From: Bradyrhizobium sp. AZCC 1610
Lineage (GTDB): Bacteria > Pseudomonadota > Alphaproteobacteria > Rhizobiales > Xanthobacteraceae
Direction of reading: 5' to 3'
DNA: 64,000 bases
Assembly (NCBI RefSeq): GCF_036924515.1
Contig: NZ_JAZHRR010000001.1
Span: forward strand, 6,729,001-6,793,000
Within the stretch, counting starts at the first letter, position 1; each line of letters begins with the position of its first letter. Both the position numbers and the translations under genes were made by a program. The notes beneath the pieces are model-generated. The model saw only the letters and a program-made list of their open reading frames with translations. It was not told the origin of the DNA and ran no database searches. Positions 1 through 9,397 of this stretch are shown here, one piece after another.

Positions 1-550
1 GAAATTCACCGATCGGCTGGTCAAAAAATTGGAGCCTCAATTGCGGCGCGACCTCTGCCGCCGCAAGTCCGAAACCTAATTGTTGAGCCCGCGCATAAAT
101 GTCCGCCAGCCGCACAGTACCAGTCTGAAAGCCGAGTTCGGCCGCCGACACCGCAAAAAGCTCCACGCTTGCTTTCGCAGTGCCGACGGTAAAAGCCGGT
201 CGAGCGAGAATTTCCTCGGCCAAGCCTCCGATGCTGCAGCCTGCTGCATCCAGCGCGTTAAGGAGAGCAAACGAATTTGCAAACGTCCCTACTGTAATCG
301 TTCTCCACACCGGAACAGCGAAGGCGGATTTGACTAGAATCGGCGGAGTATTAGCTGAGGGAGCTTTCCTGAGCGTCAAGCGGTTCTGCAGGACGTCTCG
401 CGCCGTACATTGAGCACTGGCTTCGCTCGCGAAGAGGACGATGCACACGGTGCAGAGCATCGCAACAAGGAGAATACCGCCACTTTGTCTTCGTATCGAA
501 CAATGCGGTATGGCGTGGTAACCGCTTTCCTTGCCAGCAGTTCGGTCCAT
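1..550 (-). CDS. Secreted hypothetical protein, 5' part only
   Basis: An open frame reads leftwards from ATG at 550 and runs off the window edge after 183 codons without a stop. A purine-rich AAGTAGG lies just upstream of the ATG. The product starts MDRTAGKESG, then a basic stretch (IRRQSGG, residues about 20-26), a hydrophobic segment (about 27-42) and an Ala-rich SEASA|Q end that looks like a signal-peptidase I site. The exported part begins QCTARDVLQNRL and contains VKSAFAVPVWRTITVGTF and AKASVELFAVSAAELG. I do not recognise the family. Codon use and the clean signal peptide argue for a real gene. It is presumably periplasmic. Short ORFs on both strands across the same bases are shadows of it. 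Confidence 0.65.
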   Translation of the reverse strand, partial: MDRTAGKESGYHAIPHCSIRRQSGGILLVAMLCTVCIVLFASEASAQCTARDVLQNRLTLRKAPSANTPPILVKSAFAVPVWRTITVGTFANSFALLNALDAAGCSIGGLAEEILARPAFTVGTAKASVELFAVSAAELGFQTGTVRLADIYARAQQLGFGLAAAEVAPQLRLQFFDQPIGEF

Positions 551-1016
551 AGCGACCTACTTGCGCATGTTATAGCGCGCGCCAATGCAATTGCTTCAGT
601 ATGGTCCGCCCGCTGGTTCTCGGCAGGGCAAGCCTGTTATTCAAGAATAAGCGTTTGGGTCTCACTGCAATCTGAGTTCTCGAACGACCAGGTTGAGAAC
701 AGCGCGCCGCTTTCAAAACGGAACCGACGCGACATCGGATCAAAGGATACTGCGGTGGCGCTTTGCGGTATGTGAACTGGTTTACATCCACTCAAAACGT
801 TCCTTGCCGGTATGTCGCTTATTGTGAAGGTTTTCGGATGCCGGCCCCATGACGGTGGGGCAGCGCGCACGGGGCCGGCGCCCGCAAACCTCGAACGCTT
901 GCTACGTGCTGTAGGTCACACGTGAACGCCGGTTCATAAAAATCCCTCGAACTTTCTCCTTATCGGGCGCGTCTTACAGGCATGTCAGGCAATCACGCCT
1001 GGAATGGAGAACACCA
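551..1016. other. Gene-free stretch between divergent secreted-protein genes
   Basis: Several open frames of 70-120 codons cross this stretch on both strands. None has family resemblance, a good ribosome site or the C/G third-position bias of the neighbours. I read it as the divergent upstream region of the leftward secreted-protein gene and the rightward His-rich gene. The last 100 bases are AT-richer (around CATAAAAATCCC) and probably hold the promoter of the downstream gene, but I see no clear -35/-10 pair. Confidence 0.4.
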
Positions 1017-1322
1017 ATGTTTCGCAAGATTTCCCTCGCTGCTGTCGCGGCTCTCGCTCTGACCGCGGCTGCGGTTGCGCCGGCGTTTGCCGGCGGCGGG
1101 CACGGTGGTCATGGCGGACACGGTGGGCATGGTGGGCATGGTGGTGGGCACGGTGGCCACGGTCACGGCATGCATCACGGCCATGGTCATCATGGCCATC
1201 ACGGTCACTGGGGCCATCGCCACTTCGGGCCGTCGTTCTATGTCGGCGGAAGCTGCTACAAGACCATCTTCACCAAGTATGGTCCGCGCACTGTGAACGT
1301 CTGCGCGCCCGACATCTATTGA
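1017..1322 (+). CDS. Small His/Gly-rich secreted protein
   Basis: A 101-residue protein with a signal peptide (residues 1-25, ending APAFA|G). A low-complexity block of GGH/GHGG tandem repeats follows (about 26-50), then a His-dense block (HGHGMHHGHGHHGHHGHWGH, about 48-67), and a short folded-looking tail with two cysteines (GGSCYKTIFTKYGPRTVNVC). The ATG follows a GGAATGGAGAACACC leader. The His density suggests binding of Ni, Zn or Cu in the periplasm, but that is inference. The Gly/His block resembles the N-terminal part of the LTxxQ protein encoded at 57842-59209. A hairpin follows the stop. Confidence 0.8.
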   Translation: MFRKISLAAVAALALTAAAVAPAFAGGGHGGHGGHGGHGGHGGGHGGHGHGMHHGHGHHGHHGHWGHRHFGPSFYVGGSCYKTIFTKYGPRTVNVCAPDIY

Positions 1323-1340
1323 TGGCATAGCGCATGAACG

Positions 1341-1376
1341 GGAAAGGCCTCGGCCGGCGGCTGGGGCCTTTTCTCA
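1341..1376. terminator. Hairpin terminator between convergent genes
   Basis: AAAGGCC at 1343-1349 pairs with GGCCTTT at 1365-1371, followed by TCTC. The flanking bases are A-rich on the left and T-rich on the right, so it can serve both the His-rich gene and the converging antiporter gene. Confidence 0.65.
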
Positions 1377-1377
1377 T

Positions 1378-3171
1378 TCAGACTCCGGCCACCGACGACC
1401 AGACATCCGCAAGCTTGCGTTTGAAGGCCTGCCGGCGTGTCAGGGGCACGGCCTCTTCCTCATCCTCGGGGAGCCGAAGGCCGACCATGTTAACCCGGCC
1501 GCCACTGATGCTGCGTGCGACAAGAACGATGGGATCAAGCGCGAGCTCGGCGCCTTCCTTCGGCGCGTGATCAAGATGAATGTCGAAGTAATCCGATAGC
1601 GTCAGCTTCGCCTGCTCTTCGCCTACGGAAACGCCGTAGATCTCGGCCAGTTCGCCGAGCGTGTGTTCGCCCGATACCATGAAATCGCCGAGCAGATGCG
1701 GGTCGGGCGCCGAGCTCGGCGCCATGTCGACGAAGAAGCGATCCAGCGCCTCGGCCTTTTCCGGCGGCGCCAGCAGATAGAGGTAGTCGCCGGCCGCAAC
1801 CGGGTCGGCCTCGACCGGCGAGAGGATCCGCTCGTCGCGGATCACCAGCGTCGGCTTCGACCAGGATGGCAGCAGGCCACGCCGGAAGTAGAGGCTCTTC
1901 GGCCGCACCGGATAGCCGACCAGTTGCTGTTCGAGCTGGCCCGGCAGATCGAGCTCGACGCGCCGCGGGCCGCGGTCGACGCGCGGCAGCGCCACGTGCA
2001 GCCAGCGCGCCGCCGGCGCCAGCGTCCAGCCCTGCAGCAGCAGCGAGATGACGACCACCACAAAGGCGACGTCGAAATAGAGATAGGCTTTCGACAGCCC
2101 GACCAGCATCGGGATCGAGGCGAGAAAGATCGCGACCGCCCCGCGCAGGCCGGTCCAGGCGATGAAGACCTTTTCCCGCCAGTTGAACCGGAACGGCGCC
2201 AGGCACACGAGCACCGCGAGCGGCCGTGCCACGAGCATCAGCACCAGCGCCACGATCACGGAGGGGCCCACGCTGTCCAGCAGACGCTGCGGCGACGCCA
2301 GAAGGCCCAGCAGAACGAACATCACGATCTGCGCCAGCCAGGTCGCGGCGTCGAGAAACGTCACCACCGAATTATGCGCGCGCGTCGGCCGGTTGCCGAC
2401 GATGATGCCGGCGAGATAGACCGCGAGAAATCCAGAGGCGTGCGAGATCTGCGCCACGCCGAAGATCACCAGGGCGGCGGTCGTGACAAAGGGCGCATGC
2501 AAGCCTTGCGGCAGCGCCATGCGATTGAGCGCCACCACCACCAGGCGGCCACCGATCACGCCAACGATGGCGCCGAGCAGGCCTTCGCGCGCGAGCTCCA
2601 TGACGACATGCGCAGGCGAGCTTTCTCCGAGCGAAATGAATTCGACCAGCATCAGGGTGAGAAAGATCGCGAACGGGTCGTTGGTACCGGATTCGGCTTC
2701 CAGGGTTGCTCCGACACGGGGGCGCAGGCGCAGGCCCTGCGTGTGAACGAGCAGGAACACCGCCGCGGCATCGGTCGATGCCACCACGGCGCCGACCAGC
2801 AACGCCTCGGTCCAGTTCAGATCGAGCGCATATTTGGCGGCCGGCGCGGCAACCAGCGCGGTGACCAGCACGCCGATGGTCGCGAGCACCATCGATGGCG
2901 CCAGCACGGTGCGGATGCTTTGAAACCTGGTTCGCAGGCCGCCGTCGAACAGGATCAGCGCCAGCGCCACCGATCCCACCAGATAGGTGGTGCGGACGTC
3001 ATCGAAGGAGAGCTGGCCCGGCCCGGAATCGCCGGCCAGCATGCCGATCAGGAGGAACACCAGCAGCAGCGGCGCCCCGAAGCGCAGCGCGAGCAGGCTC
3101 GACAGGATGCCCGCCATCACCAGAACGGCGCCCAGAAAGATGGCGATGCTGACCGAGTCGAGAGAAGCCAT
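1378..3171 (-). CDS. cvrA: CPA1-family K+(Na+)/H+ antiporter, NhaP2/CvrA type
   Basis: A 597-residue inner-membrane antiporter. The first ~385 residues carry about 12 hydrophobic segments with family signatures: GMLAGDSGPG, ALILFDGGLRT, the substrate motif VASTDAAAVF, and EAESGTNDPFAIFL with the ND pair expected in electroneutral CPA1 exchangers. The remaining ~210 residues are cytoplasmic. They include a TrkA-C-like domain (about 400-470, ending DRFFVD) and a final domain with GEHTLGELAEIYG. E. coli CvrA (NhaP2) is 578 residues with the same order. The ATG at 3171 (MASLDSVSIAI) is preferred over an in-frame start 11 codons upstream because GGAGG sits just before it and it aligns with the family N-terminus. 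Likely role: cytoplasmic K+/pH homeostasis under osmotic stress. Confidence 0.85.
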   Translation of the reverse strand: MASLDSVSIAIFLGAVLVMAGILSSLLALRFGAPLLLVFLLIGMLAGDSGPGQLSFDDVRTTYLVGSVALALILFDGGLRTRFQSIRTVLAPSMVLATIGVLVTALVAAPAAKYALDLNWTEALLVGAVVASTDAAAVFLLVHTQGLRLRPRVGATLEAESGTNDPFAIFLTLMLVEFISLGESSPAHVVMELAREGLLGAIVGVIGGRLVVVALNRMALPQGLHAPFVTTAALVIFGVAQISHASGFLAVYLAGIIVGNRPTRAHNSVVTFLDAATWLAQIVMFVLLGLLASPQRLLDSVGPSVIVALVLMLVARPLAVLVCLAPFRFNWREKVFIAWTGLRGAVAIFLASIPMLVGLSKAYLYFDVAFVVVVISLLLQGWTLAPAARWLHVALPRVDRGPRRVELDLPGQLEQQLVGYPVRPKSLYFRRGLLPSWSKPTLVIRDERILSPVEADPVAAGDYLYLLAPPEKAEALDRFFVDMAPSSAPDPHLLGDFMVSGEHTLGELAEIYGVSVGEEQAKLTLSDYFDIHLDHAPKEGAELALDPIVLVARSISGGRVNMVGLRLPEDEEEAVPLTRRQAFKRKLADVWSSVAGV

Positions 3172-3410
3172 GAACCTCCGCAATAACCTTCGCAATCGTC
3201 GCAAATACTTGCAATTGCATCCTTATCGTTGCCACAGTTGGACGCCAACCCATTTCTGCGATAGTGGCAATGTGCCCGATTTACGGGCCTGACGTGCTCC
3301 CGCAGCAGTCGTATCGATGGCGTCCGCACTCCGCTTGTGGGAATCTGCCGGCTGCGTGCGAATCAAACGTTGCCTTATGAGGCCGGGTAGCCTCGAACGA
3401 GATTTTGCCG

Positions 3411-4721
3411 ATGGATTTGAAAGAGATCATCGAGGTCCTGCACAACGCCGCGCGATCGGTCGGTGCGGAGGTCACCTCGCCCTGGTTCTATCTGCAGCTC
3501 GGACTGATCCTGACTGCGGCGGGGATCGCCTGGGCCGGCGGCGCGGCCGTCCGCTCCAGGATAGACGCGTCGTCGGTTGCGATGGGGTGGCCGGCGCCGC
3601 TCCGGCTGTTCGTCCGCATTCTGGTCGGCAGCACGTCGACGGCGGCGTTCGCGCTCCTGATGACACTGGCACGCGCAGTCATGCTGGCATCGACCTGGCC
3701 GAGCCGCAGCTATCTGCTCGTGGTTGCCGCCAAGCTCGCCTTCGCGTGGCTGGTCATCAACCTCGTTACCTCGGTCATTCGCAACACCTTCGTGGTCCGG
3801 CTGGTGTCGATATCGGCCTGGCTGGTGGTGGCGTTGAGTATTCTGGGCCAGCTCGAGCCGGTGATCGAGGCGCTCGACTCGGTCTCGATCGTGCTCGGCG
3901 ACCTGCGGCTGACGCCGCTGCTGCTGATCAAGCTTGGCGCGCTCCTGATCGCAGCGCTGTGGCTGACCAACATCGCCAGCAATTTCGTGGAAGGCCGGAT
4001 CACCCGGTCCGGCGATCTAACGCCGTCGATCCAGGTGCTGCTGGTCAAGATCGTCCGGCTGACGCTGATGGTGTTTGCGATTGCGATCGCCCTGAGCGCG
4101 GTCGGCATCAACCTCGCGGCGCTCGCGGTGTTCACCGGCGCGGCCGGCGTCGGCATTGGCCTCGGCCTGCAGAAGATCGTCGCCAACTTCATCAGCGGCA
4201 TCATCCTGCTGGTCGACAAATCGGTGAAACCCGGCGATCTCGTCACCATCGGCGACAATACCGGGCGCATCAGCACGATGAAGACGCGCTACATCTCGGT
4301 CGCCGCCGGCGACGGCCGCGAGTTCCTGATCCCGAACGAGGATCTGGTGACGCAGAAGGTCGTGAACTGGACCTATACCGACAAGAACACGCTGGTGAAG
4401 GTGCTGTTCAGCACCAATTACGACGCCGATCCGCGGGCGGTGTGCAAGCTGGCCATCGACATTGCCGGCGCCGTGCCGCGCGCGATCAAGAACAAGCCCC
4501 CGAACTGCATCCTGACCGAATTCGCCGAGGCCGGGATGAAGTTCTCCCTGACCTTCTGGCTGCCCGATCCGGACGGCCTGGACAACGTCAAGAGCGAGGT
4601 GATGCTGGCGCTGTGGGACGCGTTCAAGCGCGAGGGGATCTGTGTTCCCTATCCGGTCCGCGAAATCCGCGTCCGCGGCGGTGCGCTGCCGGTCGAGCCG
4701 GTGGTGGAAGTTTCCGGCTAG
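3411..4721 (+). CDS. MscS-family mechanosensitive ion channel
   Basis: A 436-residue inner-membrane protein with about five N-terminal hydrophobic segments before the MscS core. The pore-helix region reads FTGAAGVGIGLGLQKIVANF, the Gly/Ala-rich TM3 signature of MscS. It is followed by the beta domain (SGIILLVDKSVKPGDLVTIG, then the DNTGRISTMKTRYISV and REFLIPNEDLV elements) and an alpha/beta C-terminal domain. The likely role is release of solutes on hypo-osmotic shock. It diverges from the antiporter gene next to it, which fits a small osmotic/ion homeostasis neighbourhood. I use ATG 3411; a TTG two codons upstream is possible. Confidence 0.85.
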   Translation: MDLKEIIEVLHNAARSVGAEVTSPWFYLQLGLILTAAGIAWAGGAAVRSRIDASSVAMGWPAPLRLFVRILVGSTSTAAFALLMTLARAVMLASTWPSRSYLLVVAAKLAFAWLVINLVTSVIRNTFVVRLVSISAWLVVALSILGQLEPVIEALDSVSIVLGDLRLTPLLLIKLGALLIAALWLTNIASNFVEGRITRSGDLTPSIQVLLVKIVRLTLMVFAIAIALSAVGINLAALAVFTGAAGVGIGLGLQKIVANFISGIILLVDKSVKPGDLVTIGDNTGRISTMKTRYISVAAGDGREFLIPNEDLVTQKVVNWTYTDKNTLVKVLFSTNYDADPRAVCKLAIDIAGAVPRAIKNKPPNCILTEFAEAGMKFSLTFWLPDPDGLDNVKSEVMLALWDAFKREGICVPYPVREIRVRGGALPVEPVVEVSG

Positions 4722-4837
4722 ATGCAAGTCTTTTTAGCGCCTCCAGCACCTCAACCTCGCCTTGCCGCAGGCCGCTCCGATCACTAAATTAGACCATTAA
4801 ATCAACCATTCCCGTTCCTCCGAAGCATGACCCGCCC

Positions 4838-5662
4838 ATGAGCTATATTGAAGCGTCAGATACCTCCTTGCGAAAAACCGGCCAGATCAAGCTGCATGGC
4901 GCGAGCGGGTTCGCCGGCATGCGCAAGGCGGGCGCGCTGGTCGCCAAATGCCTCGACGAACTCACCGATATCGCCAAGGCGGGCGTCCCGACATCACGGA
5001 TCGACGAATTCGTCCGCGACTTCGCCTTCAGCCATGGCGCCTATCCGGCGACGCTGATGTACCGCGGCTACCGCTATTCGACCTGCACCTCGATCAATCA
5101 CGTGGTCTGCCACGGCATGCCGGGCGACCGGGCGCTGAAGGAAGGCGACATCGTCAATGTCGACGTCACATTCATCGTCGATGGCTGGTACGGCGATTCC
5201 AGCCGCATGTATGTGATCGGCCCGATCGCCCGCAAGGCCGAGCGGCTGATCGAGGTCACCTATGAGGCGATGATGCGCGGCATCGCCGCGGTGAAGCCCG
5301 GCGCCACCACCGGCGATATCGGCCACGCTATCCAGAGCTTTGTCGAACCGCAGGGCATGAGCGTGGTGCGCGATTTCTGCGGCCATGGGCTGGGACGCAT
5401 GTTCCACGACGAGCCGAACATCATCCATATCGGCCGGCCCGGCGAAGGCGTGACTCTGAAGCCCGGCATGTTCTTCACCATCGAGCCGATGATCAATCTC
5501 GGCAAGCCGCATGTAAAAATCCTGTCCGACGGCTGGACCGCGGTGACGCGCGACCGTTCGCTGTCGGCACAGTTCGAGCATTCGGTCGGCGTGACCGCCA
5601 GCGGCGTCGAAATCTTCACGCTGTCGCAGCGCCACGGCGAGAAGCCACTGACGCCGGCCTAA
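4838..5662 (+). CDS. map: Methionine aminopeptidase, type I
   Basis: 274 residues; removes the initiator methionine from nascent proteins in the cytoplasm. All five metal ligands of the pita-bread fold are visible: D109 (NVDV), D120 (GDSS), H183 (GHGLG), E216 (TIEP) and E247 (QFEHS). His-92 in VVCHGMPG matches the substrate-binding histidine region. The N-terminus has a ~20-residue extension relative to the E. coli enzyme. The start has no strong Shine-Dalgarno sequence. It is monocistronic here, between MscS and a convergent gene. Confidence 0.93.
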   Translation: MSYIEASDTSLRKTGQIKLHGASGFAGMRKAGALVAKCLDELTDIAKAGVPTSRIDEFVRDFAFSHGAYPATLMYRGYRYSTCTSINHVVCHGMPGDRALKEGDIVNVDVTFIVDGWYGDSSRMYVIGPIARKAERLIEVTYEAMMRGIAAVKPGATTGDIGHAIQSFVEPQGMSVVRDFCGHGLGRMFHDEPNIIHIGRPGEGVTLKPGMFFTIEPMINLGKPHVKILSDGWTAVTRDRSLSAQFEHSVGVTASGVEIFTLSQRHGEKPLTPA

Positions 5663-5773
5663 TTGGGCCCGAGCCCGGCTCCAATCGACCACCTCGAACG
5701 ATCCAGCCGTTGGTAGCCGCACGGGTTCGCAAGGCCGGCCTGCGCGAGGAAACTCATCGTGGCTTATCGCGCC

Positions 5774-6883
5774 TTATCGCGCCTTGGGAAGCGAAATATT
5801 GGCCAGATGGGGCGCGCCGTTCGGAAGGCTGTCGAACAAGACCACGATCTGCGCCTTGTCCCCCGTCATATCGAGAACGGTCACGCCTTCGGCCTTGCCC
5901 GTTTTCGTTTCTCCGTCGACTTGCTGTGTCACCGCCGCGAGCGTCCCGATCGGCGTCACGGTCTCTTCGGCCGGATCGACGACAAAGAGCTTGAACGGGA
6001 CTTCCGGCCCATGGGCCGCGCCGGCGACGACAAGCAGACGCTTGTCAGGCAGCAGCGCGAGGTCGCGGATTCCCAATCCATCGAGCTCGACCGGAACGAC
6101 TTCGGGTTTGGCTTTGCTTCGCTTGTTTCCGGCCTTGAACAGGTCGTCGACATCGCCGGATACCAGATAAGCGGTTTTGTTCTTGCGAACAGGTCCCCGC
6201 AAGCCGAACCAGATCGTGTCGCCCTGCAAAGCAACACCTTCGATGTTCAACCCGTCAGCAGATTCCAGATCCTTGCCGAAAAATGCCGCCGCCTTGCCGG
6301 CCCGCGTCAACAGATCCGAGACGCGATAGGTAGTCTCAACCGCTTGCGCGAAGTTTTCGCGAGCCAGAGACCGGCCGGCGCGATCGACCGGTTGTCCCTG
6401 CCGATCGACCCGCACCCGCGCGAGGATGAAGGAAGAAAGCCGAAATTTTCCCTTTGAGCGTCCGCATCCGTGAGAGCCGACCACGTAAAAATAGGGCTCG
6501 GCATAAGCGACCGCTTCACCGTCCAGATCCTTGAAATCATCGGCTTTTACGCAGGTCTCGTCCGGTGGGCGTCCGAGCGTCCGTGGGTCCGCTGCGCCGC
6601 CGATCAGCGGCACAATGTTTCCCACGATCATGCGATCATCATCGATCGTGGCGAACTGCGCGTTCTTGTTCTCGTCGTTGATCAGCAAGCACTTTCGTGG
6701 CGCGCCGTTCGGCAGGCATGCCATTCCGCTGATGTCGGTCGCCGCAGCGCCTTCGCTGACCGCAAAGGCACCCTGGACCGTCATTCGCTTGAGAGCGATG
6801 GGCGAGGTCTGTTGCGCGTCAGCGCCGCCACTGATGCAGCCCAGCAAGCCCATAGTGACGAGGGCGAAATGTGTCGAACGCAT
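5774..6883 (-). CDS. DUF3616-like exported protein (beta-propeller type)
   Basis: 369 residues. Start chosen at ATG 6883 because GAGGGAAAAGAA lies directly upstream and a signal sequence follows (MRSTHFALVTMGLLGC..., residues 1-23). The LLGC motif could be a lipobox, otherwise cleavage falls at GADA|Q. The mature part has ATDISGMACLPNG, FKDLDGEAVAYAEPYFYVVG and SHGCGRSKGKFR. These resemble DUF3616 / SdiA-regulated-type propellers, which are poorly characterised. The open frame extends 70 codons further upstream, but that part has no signal-like start and overlaps the promoter of the divergent hydrolase. Function unknown; location periplasm or lipid-anchored. Confidence 0.65.
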   Translation of the reverse strand: MRSTHFALVTMGLLGCISGGADAQQTSPIALKRMTVQGAFAVSEGAAATDISGMACLPNGAPRKCLLINDENKNAQFATIDDDRMIVGNIVPLIGGAADPRTLGRPPDETCVKADDFKDLDGEAVAYAEPYFYVVGSHGCGRSKGKFRLSSFILARVRVDRQGQPVDRAGRSLARENFAQAVETTYRVSDLLTRAGKAAAFFGKDLESADGLNIEGVALQGDTIWFGLRGPVRKNKTAYLVSGDVDDLFKAGNKRSKAKPEVVPVELDGLGIRDLALLPDKRLLVVAGAAHGPEVPFKLFVVDPAEETVTPIGTLAAVTQQVDGETKTGKAEGVTVLDMTGDKAQIVVLFDSLPNGAPHLANISLPKAR

Positions 6884-7077
6884 TTCTTTTCCCTCAAGAC
6901 AAGCGTGTCGATAAGATGCACTGCAACTCACCATTGCATCAGTCATAATTCGTTGCAACAGGAAGCTGAGGCGGAATCGCACCGGAATATCCCGGGTTGT
7001 CTGGTGTAGAGGTAGCGTGGGGCCCTTCGGAACAGAAGTCTCCGGCGGGCAAGGGATCAACCAAGGGAGCATGGGCA

Positions 7078-8037
7078 ATGTTCGAAATTTCACGTCGCGA
7101 TCTGGTCCTCGGGAGCACGGGGGCCGCGCTCGCTTTCGGCCTCAAGGGGCCGGTTTCGTTCATCGGCGCGGCGCATGCGCAGCGCGCCGCGGACAGCCTC
7201 AAATACAAGGTCGGCGACATCGAGGTCTTCAGCCTGCATGAGGGCAGCATCGAGCGTGTCCTCAATGAGGGCTTCGTCAAGAACGCCTCGCTCGACGACG
7301 TCAAAAAGGCTCTGACCGCCGGCGGGATCGGCCCGGACAAGTTCGACAACCCCTTTACCGTCACCGCGATCCGGACCGGCGGCAAGGTCGTGCTGTTCGA
7401 CACCGGTTTCGGCGGCAACGGGCCGCCGACCGTGGGCAAGCTTGCGGACAACATGAAGGCGGCGGGCCTCGATCCGGCTGCCGTCTCCACGGTGGTGATC
7501 TCGCATTTCCACCCCGATCACATCTCCGGCCTGTGGGTGAAGGAGACCAACGCGCAGGTATTTCCGAATGCGGAAATCCTGATGCCGGAGGTGGAGTACA
7601 AGTTCTGGACCGATCCGGCGCTGGTGGAGAAGGTCCCGGAGGCAGCCCGCGCCAACGTGCGGCGGATTCAGTCCACCTTCCCGACCTGGAAGAACATCAA
7701 GCAATATGTCGACGGCGCCGAACTCCTACCCGGCGTGCGCGCCATTGCCACGCCCGGCCACACCGTCGGACACATGTCGTTCCTCGTCGCGTCGGGCGGC
7801 CAGCAACTGTTCATCCAGAGCGACGTCACGGGCATCCACCAGCTGTTCGTCAAAAATCCCGGCTGGTTCTCGATGTTCGATTCGGACGGCCCGAAAGCGG
7901 AAGCCACGCGGCGCGCGTTCTTCGATCGCGTCATCGCCGAAAAGGGCATGATCGCCGGCTATCATTTCGGCTTCCCGAATGTCGGCACGCTGTCGAAGGA
8001 CGGCAATGGCTATGCGTTCGCGGCCGTGAAGGCCTGA
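7078..8037 (+). CDS. Tat-exported metallo-beta-lactamase-fold hydrolase
   Basis: 319 residues. The N-terminus carries a twin-arginine signal (SRRDLVLGSTG, then a hydrophobic stretch, cleavage near AHA|Q at about 34). The MBL zinc motif SHFHPDH gives H143, H145, D147 and H148. Further ligands are expected in PGHTVGHMSF and near SDVTGIH. The start at ATG 7078 is supported by AAGGGAGCATGGGCA upstream; the frame stays open 27 codons earlier. The family includes lactonases, glyoxalase II-like and quorum-quenching enzymes, and substrate cannot be inferred. It is divergent from the DUF3616-like gene with ~195 bp between starts, so the two may share regulation. Confidence 0.82.
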   Translation: MFEISRRDLVLGSTGAALAFGLKGPVSFIGAAHAQRAADSLKYKVGDIEVFSLHEGSIERVLNEGFVKNASLDDVKKALTAGGIGPDKFDNPFTVTAIRTGGKVVLFDTGFGGNGPPTVGKLADNMKAAGLDPAAVSTVVISHFHPDHISGLWVKETNAQVFPNAEILMPEVEYKFWTDPALVEKVPEAARANVRRIQSTFPTWKNIKQYVDGAELLPGVRAIATPGHTVGHMSFLVASGGQQLFIQSDVTGIHQLFVKNPGWFSMFDSDGPKAEATRRAFFDRVIAEKGMIAGYHFGFPNVGTLSKDGNGYAFAAVKA

Positions 8038-8167
8038 TAGCGGGCTAGTTTGAAACGATCGAAGGGCGCCGTGCTTCTGCGCGGCGTCCTTTTCCTCCAT
8101 CTGAAATCGGTCGCCCGCCCCGCACTTCTGAGTTGCAAAAGCTGCGCAGCACGGCATGCTTGCGCCA

Positions 8168-8881
8168 ATGCCCCGCAAGACCGACAACCCGGAAAATCAA
8201 CCCGCCGAGACGCCGCACTATCACGGCCATCGCGAACGCCTGCGCGAGCGATTTTACGGCGCCGGGCCGGAGGCGCTGAGCGATTATGAATTGCTGGAGA
8301 TGGCGCTATTCCCGGCCCTGCCCCGGCGCGACACCAAGCCGCTGGCCAAGGCGCTGTTGAAAAAATTCGGCTCGTTCGCCGAGGTCATCCATGCACCGGT
8401 CGCCCGCCTGCGCGAGGTCGACGGCATCGGCGAGGCCTCGATCAACCAGATCAAGCTGCTCGCGGCCGCCGCGAGCCGGGTGGCAAAGGGCGAGATCAAG
8501 CGCAAGATTGCGCTGTCGTCCTGGAACGACGTGATCGAGTATTGCCGGACCGGCATGGCATTCGCCGACAAGGAGCAGTTTCGCCTGCTCTTCCTTGATA
8601 AGCGCAATCAACTGATCGCCGACGAAGTCCAGCAGACCGGCACTGTCGACCACACCCCGGTCTATCCGCGCGAGGTGATCAAGCGGGCGCTCGAACTATC
8701 GGCGACGGCGCTGATCCTGGTCCACAACCACCCCTCCGGCGATCCGACGCCATCGCAGGCCGATATCCACATGACCAAGGCGATCGTCCAGATCGCCACC
8801 CCGCTCGGCATCTCCGTGCACGACCACATCATCGTCGGCAAGAACGGCCATGCGAGCTTGAAGGGGTTGCGGCTGATCTAG
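8168..8881 (+). CDS. radC: RadC-family JAB/MPN protein
   Basis: 237 residues from ATG 8168 (an ATG four codons upstream is also in frame). An N-terminal helix-hairpin-helix-like region ([15 protein letters not shown], about 82-96) precedes the RadC JAMM domain. The metal motif [14 protein letters not shown] gives H186, H188, S190 and D199. The name comes from an old repair phenotype that is no longer accepted; the biochemical role is unresolved. The oddity is context. Two further copies of its 3' end, in the same orientation and each ending in its own stop codon, lie 1.6 kb and 5.4 kb downstream, with unrelated genes between. The intact gene itself shows no damage. Confidence 0.9.
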   Translation: MPRKTDNPENQPAETPHYHGHRERLRERFYGAGPEALSDYELLEMALFPALPRRDTKPLAKALLKKFGSFAEVIHAPVARLREVDGIGEASINQIKLLAAAASRVAKGEIKRKIALSSWNDVIEYCRTGMAFADKEQFRLLFLDKRNQLIADEVQQTGTVDHTPVYPREVIKRALELSATALILVHNHPSGDPTPSQADIHMTKAIVQIATPLGISVHDHIIVGKNGHASLKGLRLI

Positions 8882-8995
8882 TTATCGCCTGCATTTACCA
8901 TCTATTAACTATCCGCTTCGCGCTTTGGCGAACGCGTGAGAGAGTGGTTCATCGGGATGAGAGGGGGTAGCTCATTCTCGAATGAGAGGGGATCG

Positions 8996-9166
8996 ATGAT
9001 GAATCAGCTAGCAGAGCGGATGAGGGTCGCGGCTCTTTCGATGAGCCCGGAGCACCTGATCGACAAATTTCTGGACAGGCTCGAGGAACTGAGGGGCGCG
9101 ATGGCGCTTGCTGAAATCAACAGTTTGGCCCGCAACGACGCGCGAACCAGGGTGCTGTTCGATTGA
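8996..9166 (+). CDS. Small hypothetical protein
   Basis: A 56-residue predicted protein beginning MMNQLAERMRVAALSM, with helical, charged sequence (DKFLDRLEELRGAMALAEIN). It is cytoplasmic and has no signal or membrane segment. The start is set by GAGAGGGGATCG directly upstream. It is the first gene of the block between radC and the first radC 3'-end copy and is followed by a hairpin terminator. No family recognised. Confidence 0.5.
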   Translation: MMNQLAERMRVAALSMSPEHLIDKFLDRLEELRGAMALAEINSLARNDARTRVLFD

Positions 9167-9175
9167 TTCGGCGAC

Positions 9176-9231
9176 TAAAGCGCGATGGCACGGTCGAACC
9201 GCCCATCGTGCTTTAGCTTATTATTGTTATT
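9176..9231 (+). terminator. Hairpin after the small gene
   Basis: TAAAGCGCGATGG (9176-9188) pairs with CCATCGTGCTTTA (9203-9215) with one mismatch, then an AT-rich tail TTATTATTGTTATT. Confidence 0.6.
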
Positions 9232-9397
9232 GGCCGGGTGCGATGGCACAAAGCCGTTGAAACAAGTCAGCACCGACACAATCTCCAGACCGGCACGCTC
9301 GCGAAGGCTATATCAGCGAAATCAAAATTATTTCTTGCGAGTGAGTTTGCCCACCGCCGGTGCAGGAACTTCAGCTCCGCGGTAGCATTGATCGACC

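Noticed and set aside
410..775. 121-codon plus-strand open frame
   Set aside because: Overlaps the secreted-protein gene on the other strand and has no recognisable domain or ribosome site.
1663..3186. 507-codon plus-strand open frame, rich in Arg, Gln, His and Asp
   Set aside because: Antisense to the antiporter gene; composition is the typical mirror of a GC-rich membrane-protein gene and no family is recognisable.
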